Source: Paracoccaceae bacterium (GTDB taxonomy: Bacteria > Pseudomonadota > Alphaproteobacteria > Rhodobacterales > Rhodobacteraceae). Taken from it: a stretch of DNA of 16,868 nt. The notes beneath the pieces are model-generated. The model did not search any database. It was not told where the DNA came from and was given only the letters and a program-made list of their open reading frames with translations. Location of the stretch: contig SKMI01000041.1 of assembly GCA_007121115.1 (NCBI GenBank), forward strand, positions 1 to 16,868. The letters are read 5' to 3'. Shown here one piece after another: positions 6,374 to 14,066 of the stretch (within the stretch, counting starts at the first letter, position 1; every line of letters starts with the position of its first letter). The translations under genes and the position numbers were made by a program.

Positions 6374-7351
6374 TCATCCCCAGAGTTGCGCTGCCGGTGG
6401 ATGTACCCCGGCGGTGTCATAGTGCAAGGCATGCGCGCGATCCTCTGCCAGCAGGAGCGGCCCGTCCAGGTCCACCACCTCGGCGCCTTGCGCCACCAGA
6501 ACCGCCGGCGCCATGGCCAGCGACGTGCCGACCATGCAGCCGACCATGACCCGATATCCCGCCGCCCGCGCCGCGTCGCGCAGGGCCAGCGCCTCGGTCA
6601 ACCCGCCGGTCTTGTCCAGCTTGATGTTCACCATGTCGTACTTGCCCGCCAGAGCGGGCAGGCTCGCGCGGTCATGGCAGCTTTCATCGGCGCAGACCGG
6701 CAGGGGCCGGTCGATCTCCCCCAGCATCCCGTCCGCGCCCGCGGGCAGCGGCTGCTCCACCATCGCCACGCCCAGCCGCAGCAGATGCGGGGCCAGGTCG
6801 GCATAGACCTCGGCGCTCCAGCCCTCGTTCGCGTCGATGATGATGCGCGTGTCGGGCGCGCCGCGCCGGACCGCCTCCAGTCGCGGCATGTCCTCGGGCG
6901 TGCCCAGCTTGATCTTCAACAGCGGCCGGTGCGCATGACGCCGCGCCGCCGCCTCCATCTTCTCGGGCGCGTCCAGCGACAGGGTGAAGGCTGTCACCTC
7001 CGGCCCCGGCGCCGCCAGCCCGGCCAGGTTCCAGACCCGCCGCCCGGCGCGCTTCGCCTCCCAGTCCCAGAGCGCGCAATCCACCGCATTGCGCGCCGCC
7101 CCGGCAGGCAGCGCCGCCTGCACCTCGGCGCGCGATATCCCCTCCGGCAACCCCTCGATCTGCGCCCGGACCGATGCCATCGTCTCGCCATAGCGCGCAT
7201 AAGGCACGCATTCACCTCGGCCCCGCACGCCATCACGCCCGACCGTCACCGTCAGCACATCGGCATGGGTGCGCGAGCCGCGCGCGATGGTGAACACCTC
7301 GGCCAGCGCAAAGCGCTCCTCCTCAACCCGCAACACGCCCCGCTCCTTCAT
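6374..7351 (-). CDS. dgcA: N-acetyl-D-glutamate racemase DgcA (dipeptide-epimerase fold)
   Basis: This 325-aa enolase-superfamily protein keeps the catalytic set of the dipeptide epimerase branch: the KxK pair in LKIKLG (K146, K148), metal ligands in IIDANEGW (D173), MVEQPL (E199) and CADESCH (D222), and the opposite-face lysine in VNIKLDKTGG (K244). Within this branch, proteins beside a DUF1611 gene have been shown to racemise N-acetyl-D-glutamate rather than L-Ala-D/L-Glu. The adjacent dgcN supports that reading; the epimerase alternative is possible from motifs alone. The start at 7351 (MKERGVLRVEEERFALAEVF) matches the family; an upstream ATG at 7402 would run through two hairpins and was rejected. 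It lies 68 nt downstream of dgcN. The product would feed N-acetyl-L-Glu to deacetylation. Confidence 0.86.
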   Translation of the reverse strand: MKERGVLRVEEERFALAEVFTIARGSRTHADVLTVTVGRDGVRGRGECVPYARYGETMASVRAQIEGLPEGISRAEVQAALPAGAARNAVDCALWDWEAKRAGRRVWNLAGLAAPGPEVTAFTLSLDAPEKMEAAARRHAHRPLLKIKLGTPEDMPRLEAVRRGAPDTRIIIDANEGWSAEVYADLAPHLLRLGVAMVEQPLPAGADGMLGEIDRPLPVCADESCHDRASLPALAGKYDMVNIKLDKTGGLTEALALRDAARAAGYRVMVGCMVGTSLAMAPAVLVAQGAEVVDLDGPLLLAEDRAHALHYDTAGVHPPAAQLWG

Positions 7352-7376
7352 CTTGCCCGAAATACCCTGGGGTGAA

Positions 7377-7410
7377 TTGGGCCGAAGGCCCAAGAGGGGC
7401 AACGCCCCTC
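7377..7410 (-). repeat. Two abutting perfect hairpins between dgcN and dgcA
   Basis: In the 68-nt gap, GAGGGGC/GCCCCTC (7394-7410) and TTGGGCC/GGCCCAA (7377-7393) each form a perfect 7-bp stem with a 3-nt loop, with no base between them. The following CACCCCAGGGTATTT leads to the dgcA start. I recall similar double stems ahead of genes in Rhodobacteraceae genomes, so this may be one copy of a family-wide intergenic repeat. It could stabilise the upstream mRNA or attenuate dgcA relative to dgcN. There is no T tract, so it is not a classical terminator. Confidence 0.6.
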
Positions 7411-7419
7411 AACCACGCC

Positions 7420-8421
7420 TCAGACCGTGTCCAGCGCGTCCACCAGCCGCCCGGCCCCGTGGCGATAGGGGTCCACCGTCGGCAGTCCCATCCGCGCCTC
7501 GACCTCGGCGCAATAGGCTCGCGCCTCCTCCTCCCCCAGTGCCGCCGTGTTCACCGACACGCCCACCACCGCACACGCCGGGTTCGCAACCCGTGCCAGA
7601 TGCAGCGACGTGTCGCGCAGGTCCTCCAGCGACGGCAGACCATAGTCCGGCAACCCGCGCATATGCGTCCGCGTGGGCTCATGGCACAGGATCAGCGCAT
7701 CGGGCTGACCACCATGGATCAGCGCCAGCGTGACCCCGGAATAGGAGACATGGAACAGCGACCCCTGACCTTCGATCAGGTCCCAGTGGTCCGCGTCATT
7801 GTCGGGCGTCAGCCATTCGATGGACCCGGCCATGAAATCGGCAATCACCGCGTCCAGCGGCACGCCGTCGCCGGTGATCAGGATGCCGGTCTGCCCGGTG
7901 GCCCGAAAGCTTGCCTTCATGCCGCGCGCCACCATCTCGCGCTCCATGCAGAGCGCGGTGTACATCTTGCCGATGGAGCAATCGGTGCCCACCGCCAGAC
8001 AGCGCTTGCCGCGCCGCTTCTCGCCATTGGCGATCGGGTATTTCACCGACGGCACCCGCACGTCATGCAGCGTTCGCCCCGTCGCTTCGGCCACCGCCTT
8101 CAGGTCGGGCTCGTCGCGCAGCAGGTTGTGCAGGCCGGAGGCCAGGTCGAACCCTTCCTCCAGCGCCGTCACCAGCACCTTCTTCCACGCCGCCGAGATC
8201 ACGCCGCCCCGGTTGGCCACGCCGATCACCAGCGTCCTGGCGCCCGCCGCCTTTGCCTCGGCCAGCGTCATGTCCTGCAGACCCATGTCGGCGCGGCAGC
8301 CTGCCATGCGGAACTGGCCGATGGCGAAATCGGGGCGCCAGTCCTTGATGCCTTGCGCGACTTTCGCCGCCAGCGGGTCGGGCGCATCGCCGAGGAACAG
8401 CAGATAGGGCGTCTGGATCAT
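7420..8421 (-). CDS. dgcN: DUF1611-family N-acetyltransferase DgcN (D-glutamate catabolism)
   Basis: This 333-aa protein matches the DUF1611 family whose marine members (DgcN) acetylate D-glutamate to N-acetyl-D-glutamate. Features are an N-terminal domain beginning MIQTPYLLFLGDA with a GVANRGG segment near residues 67-73, then a P-loop-like GTDCSIGK at 145-152, GQTGILITGDGVPLDAV near 176-192, DLIEGQGSL near 214-222 and a CHEPTRTHMRG segment near 246-256. The start at 8421 is fixed by GGAGG about 6 nt upstream; the longer frame to 8631 covers the divergent control region and is not supported. It is the first gene of the minus-strand operon and is divergent from mcl1. The D-Glu role rests on published family work plus adjacency to dgcA. 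Confidence 0.87.
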   Translation of the reverse strand: MIQTPYLLFLGDAPDPLAAKVAQGIKDWRPDFAIGQFRMAGCRADMGLQDMTLAEAKAAGARTLVIGVANRGGVISAAWKKVLVTALEEGFDLASGLHNLLRDEPDLKAVAEATGRTLHDVRVPSVKYPIANGEKRRGKRCLAVGTDCSIGKMYTALCMEREMVARGMKASFRATGQTGILITGDGVPLDAVIADFMAGSIEWLTPDNDADHWDLIEGQGSLFHVSYSGVTLALIHGGQPDALILCHEPTRTHMRGLPDYGLPSLEDLRDTSLHLARVANPACAVVGVSVNTAALGEEEARAYCAEVEARMGLPTVDPYRHGAGRLVDALDTV

Positions 8422-8475
8422 CGTCGCCTCCGGTTCGGAACAAGTTGACGCAAGACTACGCATTTCCGACACACG

Positions 8476-8582
8476 TTTCGCAGAAATCCCGGGCGGTTTC
8501 GATAGTCTCTGCGCAGAACACATCGCAGCGGGCGGATTCTGCCGCAGAATCGTGCAGGCGCTGCGTTTGCCGCATTGCGGCA
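8476..8582. promoter_or_regulatory. Array of four dyads spaced about 31 bp apart between dgcN and mcl1
   Basis: Four symmetric sites are present: TTTC-GCA-GAAA (8476-8486), TCTGCGCAGA (8508-8517), GATTCTGC-C-GCAGAATC (8535-8551) and TGCCGCA-T-TGCGGCA (8568-8582). The last three are perfect palindromes. Sites 2 and 3 share the core TCTGC/GCAGA, and site 1 carries a GCAGAAA half-site. Their centres are 31.5, 30.5 and 32 bp apart, close to three helical turns, so they would lie on one face of the DNA. They are 54-161 bp upstream of dgcN and 110-217 bp upstream of mcl1. The cognate regulator is not in the window. Confidence 0.55.
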
Positions 8583-8610
8583 TGAAAACCGCGCAGGTGC
8601 AGAATTCGCC

Positions 8611-8639
8611 TTGCGCCCGCCTGCGCAACAATCTATCCG
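8611..8639 (+). promoter_or_regulatory. mcl1: Candidate mcl1 promoter overlapped by a TTGCGC-N6-GCGCAA dyad
   Basis: TTGCGC at 8611-8616 and TATCCG at 8634-8639 are 17 bp apart and could be a weak -35/-10 pair. The -35 is also the left arm of a perfect inverted repeat TTGCGC-N6-GCGCAA (8611-8628), so a bound regulator would cover the promoter. Transcription would start near 8646, leaving a leader of about 47 nt before ATG 8693. Each box matches consensus at only about half its positions. Confidence 0.35.
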
Positions 8640-8692
8640 GTCCGCAACGCCAGACGCAACATCATGACCCTGACAAATACACGAGGTGCCGC

Positions 8693-9649
8693 ATGAGCTT
8701 CCGCCTGCAACCCCCCCCGCCCGCGCGCCCGAATCGCTGCCAGATCTTCGGCCCCGGCTCGCGCCCGGCGCTGTTCGAGAAGATGGCGGCAAGTGCTGCG
8801 GATGTGATCAACCTTGATCTGGAGGACGCGGTCGCCCCCGATGACAAGGACGCCGCCCGCGCCAACATCATCGCCGCCACGCACGAGGTCGACTGGGGCA
8901 CCAAGGTGCTGAGCGTGCGTATCAACGGGCTGGACACGCCCTGGTGGTATCGCGATGTGGTCGACCTGCTGGAACAGGCCGGGCCGCGGCTGGACCAGAT
9001 CATGATCCCCAAGGTTGGCTGCGCGGCGGACATCTACGCCGTGGACGCGCTGGTCACGGCGATCGAGGCCGCAAAGGGCCGCGAGAAGCGCATAAATTTC
9101 GAGGTTATCATCGAGTCCGCCGCCGGGATCGCCCATGTTACCGAAATCGCCGCCGCCTCGCCCCGGCTGGTGGCCATGTCGCTGGGCGCGGCGGATTTCG
9201 CCGCCTCGATGGGGATGGCGACCACCGGTATCGGCGGGACGCAGGAAAACTACTACATGCTGCATGAGGGCGCGCGGCACTGGTCCGATCCGTGGCACTG
9301 GGCGCAGGCGGCCATCGTGGCGGCGTGCCGGACCCATGGCGTGCTCCCCGTGGACGGACCCTTCGGCGACTTTTCCGACGACGAAGGCTTTCGCGCGCAG
9401 GCCCGGCGCTCGGCCACGCTGGGGATGGTGGGCAAGTGGGCGATCCATCCGAAACAGGTGGCGCTGGCGAACGAGGTGTTCACCCCGTCCGAGGCGGCGG
9501 TGACCGAGGCGCGCGAGATCCTGGAGGCGATGGAGGCCGCCAAGGCCCGCGGCGAAGGCGCCGCGGTCTACAAGGGGCGGCTGGTGGATATCGCCTCGAT
9601 CAAGCAGGCCGAGGTGATCGTCCGCCAGGCCGAGATGATCGCGGGCTGA
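8693..9649 (+). CDS. mcl1: L-malyl-CoA/beta-methylmalyl-CoA lyase Mcl1
   Basis: This 318-aa HpcH/HpaI aldolase-citrate lyase family enzyme is very close to the Rhodobacter sphaeroides Mcl1 sequence I recall, with the same length, start and residue numbering. It cleaves beta-methylmalyl-CoA to glyoxylate and propionyl-CoA and forms or cleaves L-malyl-CoA, in the ethylmalonyl-CoA pathway of acetyl-CoA assimilation. Key residues are in place: R76 (SVRINGLD), E141 (VIIESAAG), D168 (LGAADFA), D299 (LVDIAS), plus GPGSRPALFEKM near 20-31 and the signature QENYYML...HWSDPWHWAQ near 184-204. The start is fixed by GAGGTG 5-6 nt before ATG. It is divergent from dgcN and apparently monocistronic, ending in a stem shared with the convergent hlyD-type gene. 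Intact. Confidence 0.96.
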   Translation: MSFRLQPPPPARPNRCQIFGPGSRPALFEKMAASAADVINLDLEDAVAPDDKDAARANIIAATHEVDWGTKVLSVRINGLDTPWWYRDVVDLLEQAGPRLDQIMIPKVGCAADIYAVDALVTAIEAAKGREKRINFEVIIESAAGIAHVTEIAAASPRLVAMSLGAADFAASMGMATTGIGGTQENYYMLHEGARHWSDPWHWAQAAIVAACRTHGVLPVDGPFGDFSDDEGFRAQARRSATLGMVGKWAIHPKQVALANEVFTPSEAAVTEAREILEAMEAAKARGEGAAVYKGRLVDIASIKQAEVIVRQAEMIAG

Positions 9650-9705
9650 ACGCCCGCGCGGCTCCGCGCAAAGGGCGCCACTGCTCTGGGGGCGTTCAGC
9701 CCGCG
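9640..9705. terminator. 16-bp perfect inverted repeat carrying both stop codons
   Basis: Bases 9640-9655 and 9690-9705 are perfect reverse complements over 16 bp. The left arm holds the TGA of mcl1 (9647-9649), the right arm the TGA of the convergent adaptor gene (9698-9696). The 34-nt loop contains a further 6-bp stem GCGCGG/CCGCGC (9656-9669). It should act as a bidirectional terminator or an mRNA 3'-end stabiliser for both transcripts. No T tract is present. Confidence 0.65.
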
Positions 9706-10907
9706 GGCCGCGGTGCGACCGGGGTGCCATCCTGAACGCGGTCGCCGGGGAAGGCCACCACCTGCGCCCCGGCGGTGATCCCGCCCAGCACCTGCGCGCG
9801 TTCCCCGTGGCGCTGGCCGATCTCGACCGGGGTCAGGCGTGCCAAGTCTTCCTCGACCCGGAACACCGCCCAGCCGCCATCATGGCGAAAGAGTGCGCTC
9901 AACGGCACCTGCAGCACGTCGTCGCCTTCCCAGACGACTACGCGGACGAAGACGCGGAAGCGTTCGCCCAGACCTGCGCGGCTGTCCGCGGCGCCGTCGA
10001 AATCCAGGATCACACGCACGCGCTGTTCCTCGATCCCCAGTGCCGAAACGCGGGTAAAGGCCGCCGGATCCACCCGGCGCACCGTCGCCTCCAGCACGCC
10101 CTCGCCGCCCCAGCGGTCCACCAGTGCGCGCGCGCCGGGACGCACCCGCACCGCGTCGGTGGACAGAAGGTCCAGCTCGATCTCCAGCGCGTCCAGATCG
10201 CCGATGGTCAACAAGGGCGCCCCGGCCTGCACCAGGCGTGCGGACATGTTGTCCACGTCCAGCACCGTGCCGCTGGTGGGCGCGGTGATCTCCACGCAAC
10301 ACTCGCCGGGCGCGCGTTCGGGGTCGGCCATCTCCGGGTCGACCAGTTGCGCCTGCGCGCGGGCCAGCGTGGCGCGTTGGAGGTCGCGCTGGGATTGCGC
10401 GGCCTCCAGTGCGCTGCGGGCGGTGCGGGCGGCGGCCTCGGCGTCCTCCAGCGTGCGGCGCGGGATCACGCCACGTTCGGCCAGCTCGCGGTTCCGCGCG
10501 AGGGTCGATTCGGCGTGTTCCAGATCCGCCTGCGCACGCTCCAGGTTGAATTCTGCCACGCGCAGCGCGGCCTCGGCCTCGGTCACCGCGGCTTCGGCCT
10601 GCAGCCGCGACCGGGCATCCAGCAGCGCGGGCGTGGCCGGGCGGATCACCGCCACCACGGTTTCGCCCCTGAGCACCGTGTCGCCCACGCTGACCGGCGA
10701 GCGCGTGGTGGTCCCGGTCGATGGCGCGGTGACCAGATAGGGGTCGCGCACGCGCGTCACCCCCTCGGCGGCGACCGTCACCTCCATGGGGCCGCGCGTG
10801 ACCTCGGCCATGTCCACCGACACCGGGTCCGGGGTAAAGGCCCACCACAGCCCGCCCGCAACGGCAATCACTGCCACCCCGCCTGCCAGCTTGCTCCAGA
10901 TGCGCAT
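9696..10907 (-). CDS. HlyD-type periplasmic adaptor of the ABC exporter
   Basis: This 403-aa membrane-fusion protein has one N-terminal membrane anchor (about residues 7-25, GGVAVIAVAGGLWWAF), then a first barrel/lipoyl half with VTAPSTGTTTR, a long coiled-coil hairpin rich in Ala/Glu/Arg (about residues 95-190, including ERAQADLEHAESTLARN), and a second lipoyl half with ITAPTSGTVLDV, followed by beta-barrel and membrane-proximal segments. It would bridge the inner-membrane permease to the outer membrane or periplasm. The start at 10907 has AGGAGAG upstream and lies 9 nt after the permease stop. It is the third gene of an ATPase-permease-adaptor operon. A pair of cysteines in GECCVEI sits just before the second lipoyl motif; their role is unclear. 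The family call is secure, the substrate unknown. Confidence 0.9.
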   Translation of the reverse strand: MRIWSKLAGGVAVIAVAGGLWWAFTPDPVSVDMAEVTRGPMEVTVAAEGVTRVRDPYLVTAPSTGTTTRSPVSVGDTVLRGETVVAVIRPATPALLDARSRLQAEAAVTEAEAALRVAEFNLERAQADLEHAESTLARNRELAERGVIPRRTLEDAEAAARTARSALEAAQSQRDLQRATLARAQAQLVDPEMADPERAPGECCVEITAPTSGTVLDVDNMSARLVQAGAPLLTIGDLDALEIELDLLSTDAVRVRPGARALVDRWGGEGVLEATVRRVDPAAFTRVSALGIEEQRVRVILDFDGAADSRAGLGERFRVFVRVVVWEGDDVLQVPLSALFRHDGGWAVFRVEEDLARLTPVEIGQRHGERAQVLGGITAGAQVVAFPGDRVQDGTPVAPRPAG

Positions 10908-10916
10908 TGCTCTCTC

Positions 10917-13276
10917 CTATTCCCGTGCCTTCAGCGCCATGGCCAGGTCCATCCGGTCCAGCCGCCGCCGCACCAGCAGCACCGAGCCCAGCGCGGCCAG
11001 AAACACCGCGACCGAGGCCATGGCATAGGTCCGGCGCGAAATCGCGAAAGGTATGTAAACCGTGTCGGTGGACAGTGCTTCGGTCATCCCCTCGGCGAAC
11101 CAGGTGCCCAGCACCCAGCCCAGCGGGATCGCTACCACGGTCAGAAGCATCATCTCGCCCACCAGCACATAGCCGACCTGCGCGCGTGAAAAGCCAAGCA
11201 CCCGGAGGCTTGCCAGTTCATACGAGCGTTCGGATAGCTGGATGCGGGCGGCGTTGTAGATCACACCGATGGCGATCAGCACGCCGATGATGGTGTAGAT
11301 CACGATCATGGTCAGCAGGTTCTCGGACACGGTCTCGTCGAACTGGCGGCGCACCTCGGCCCAGTCCGAAAGCCCCGCCAGCGCCGGGGTGCGCTTGACC
11401 TCTTCGTAAAGCGTGTCCATCGCCGCCGGGTCGGCCAGCAGGTGGATGTGGGTGACGCGCGGGGCCATGCGCATGGCCTCGAACAGGGCGGGGGCGGCGA
11501 TATGCGCTTCCTGGCCCAGCCCCTGCGCGATCACGGCCATCAGCGGCAACTCCAGCACCTCGCGCGGGGGTGCCATCAGTTCGACCGCCAGCATGTCGCC
11601 CGGGCGCGCACCCAGATCGCGGGCCAGCATTTCCGGCAGAACCACGCCCTGCGGCGGCAGCGTCACCGGCAGGCCACCGTCATCCACCAGCCGCTGCAGC
11701 GTGGCCCCCGGAAAATGCCCCTGCAGCGCGCTCAGCCGCTCGCGCGGGCCGTGGATCAGCCGCACGGGCACGCCGTAGCCGCCCTCGGCCTGCAACACGC
11801 CGGGCAGGGTCAGCGCATCGGAGACGGCGATTTCCGGCGCCGATTGCGCCAGCGTCAGGGTCATGTGCTGGCGGTTGGACTGGGTGAAGACGCTGTCGGT
11901 CAGCACCTCGAGCGAATCGAACAGGAAATACGAGGACACCAGCACCCCTACCGACGCCGAGACCCCGAAGAGCGTGATCGCCGCCCGCCCCGGCCAGCGC
12001 AGGATCGAGCGCAGGATCATCATGGTGGTCTGGCGGAACTGCAGCCAGGCCATTGCCCGGTCGGCGGCGCCGCGGCTGAAGCGGGGCGGCGCGGGGGGCG
12101 ACATCGCCTCGGCCGGGTTCAGCCGGACCGAGGCCCAGACCGCCCGCGCGCCCCCCAGCACCGCCGTGGCCAGCCCAAGCACAGCGGCCAGCGCCATGGG
12201 GCCCGCGCCGCTGTCGCGGACAAGGTAGGGAAAGCCGAAGAATTCCTGATAGATGAACAGCATCCCGTCGGTCAGCCACCAGCCGATGATGCCGCCCAGG
12301 ACCACGCCAACGACCCCGATCATCCCGGCGAGCTTGAGGTAATGCGCCGCGATCTCGGCGGTGGTGTAGCCCACGGCCTTCATCAGGCCGATCTGCGTGC
12401 GCTCCAGCGCGATCAGCCGCGTCAGCACCATGTTCACCAGGAACGCCGAGACCAGCATGAAGATCGGCGGCAGATAGGTCGCCAGCGCCGCAAGCTGCTG
12501 CAATTCGCCCGAGATGAAATTGTGCGACATCTGGCGGGCACGGTCATGGGCGCCGGTGCCGCCATAGGGCGCCAGCATACGGTCCAGCGCCGCCTTGACC
12601 GCGCGCGGGTCGGCATCGCGGGTCAGGGTCAGGGTGATGTCATTGACCGCGCCGTCCATGTTCTGCGCGCTGGCGGCGGCGCGTTCGGTCATCCAGACGA
12701 CGCCGGTGCGGCGCTCGTCGGGGATCATCTCGCCGGGGCTGACGGTATAGATGAATTCGGGCGAAAGCGCCCAGCCGGCCACGGTGAGCGCGCGCAACTG
12801 CCCGCCGATGATCCCGTCGAAGTGCGCGCCCGGCTCCAACCCGTTGGCACGGCCAAAGGCTTCGTTGACCAGCACTTCGCCTGCCGCATCGGGGTCCGGC
12901 ATCCGCCCGTGGCGCAGGAGCGGCCGGTTTAGCATCCGCGAAGGGTCTTCGGGCAGCGAGACCACGCGCGCCACCGCCGGTTCCACCATCCCTTCGATGT
13001 CCAGCACCGCGTAGAATGCGATCCGCCCCTCGGCGCGCGAGACCCCGTCGATGGCGGCCACGGCATCGACCACCGACACCGGCGCGCGGGTCACGGGGGC
13101 GAAGATATCGGCAAAGGCGTGGCGCTCGTAATAGGTCCGCTTGCTGTCGACCAGCGTGCGCTGGGTGGCGTTGGCGGCGACCAGCAGCATCACCCCGCAG
13201 CCCAGCACCAGCGCAATCGCCAGCGTCTGCGCCCAGATGCGGCGCAGGTCGCGCAGGAGCTTGCGGTCGAGCGCTC

Positions 13277-13283
<7 letters not shown>
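10917..13283 (-). CDS. ABC exporter permease with two FtsX-type modules
   Basis: This protein is 788 aa from the first of two adjacent GTG codons (13283), or 787 from the second (13280), which overlaps the ATPase stop as GTGA. It has an N-terminal helix (about residues 14-36, LAIALVLGCGVMLLVAAN), a large periplasmic domain, a first FtsX-like three-helix module (about 265-390, with RLIALERTQIGLMKAVGYTT), a second start helix near 435-455, another periplasmic domain, and a final FtsX module (about 655-780, with YELASLRVLGFSRAQVGYVL). This duplicated layout places it in the MacB/LolCE-like mechanotransmission superfamily (COG0577), closer to the YbbP-type fused permeases than to the short MacB form, since the ATPase is a separate gene. 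It should work as extruder or transporter of a hydrophobic or periplasmic substrate with the neighbouring adaptor. Substrate not deducible. Confidence 0.88.
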
Positions 13284-14005
<722 letters not shown>

Positions 14006-14037
14006 CGCCGGAGCCTATCCCAGACAACACCAAGGGT

Positions 14038-14066
14038 ATTTGACCTGACGCAAACCCGGTTTTCAA
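14038..14066 (-). promoter_or_regulatory. Candidate promoter of the ABC exporter operon
   Basis: On the minus strand TTGAAA (14066-14061) and TCAAAT (14043-14038) are separated by 17 bp, matching consensus at 5 of 6 and 4 of 6 positions. The -35 box overlaps the stop codon of the upstream Na/Pi transporter gene. Transcription would start near 14031, about 26 nt before the ATPase ATG. This gives the ABC operon its own promoter although the preceding gene is codirectional and only 57 nt away. Confidence 0.45.

Noticed and set aside
6368..7375. Plus-strand frame opposite dgcA
   Set aside because: Arg/His/Gln-rich antisense; dgcA has all catalytic residues in place.
7352..7402. Upstream ATG extending dgcA by 17 codons
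   Set aside because: The added residues translate the tandem hairpins and have no ribosome site; family proteins begin at the internal Met.
8633..9730. A 365-aa minus-strand frame opposite mcl1
   Set aside because: It is antisense to a near-canonical Mcl1 and shows no family likeness.
9807..11189. Long plus-strand frame opposite the adaptor and permease genes
   Set aside because: It is His/Arg/Gln-rich antisense shadow of two well-supported ABC genes.
11442..12932. A 496-aa plus-strand frame opposite the permease
   Set aside because: Antisense shadow with no recognisable motif; the permease frame has clear FtsX modules.
14031..14045. CAAGGGTATTTGACC as a second copy of the CCCCAGGGTATTT tail seen near dgcA
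   Set aside because: Only GGGTATTT-type similarity over a few bases and no hairpins beside it; chance is likely.
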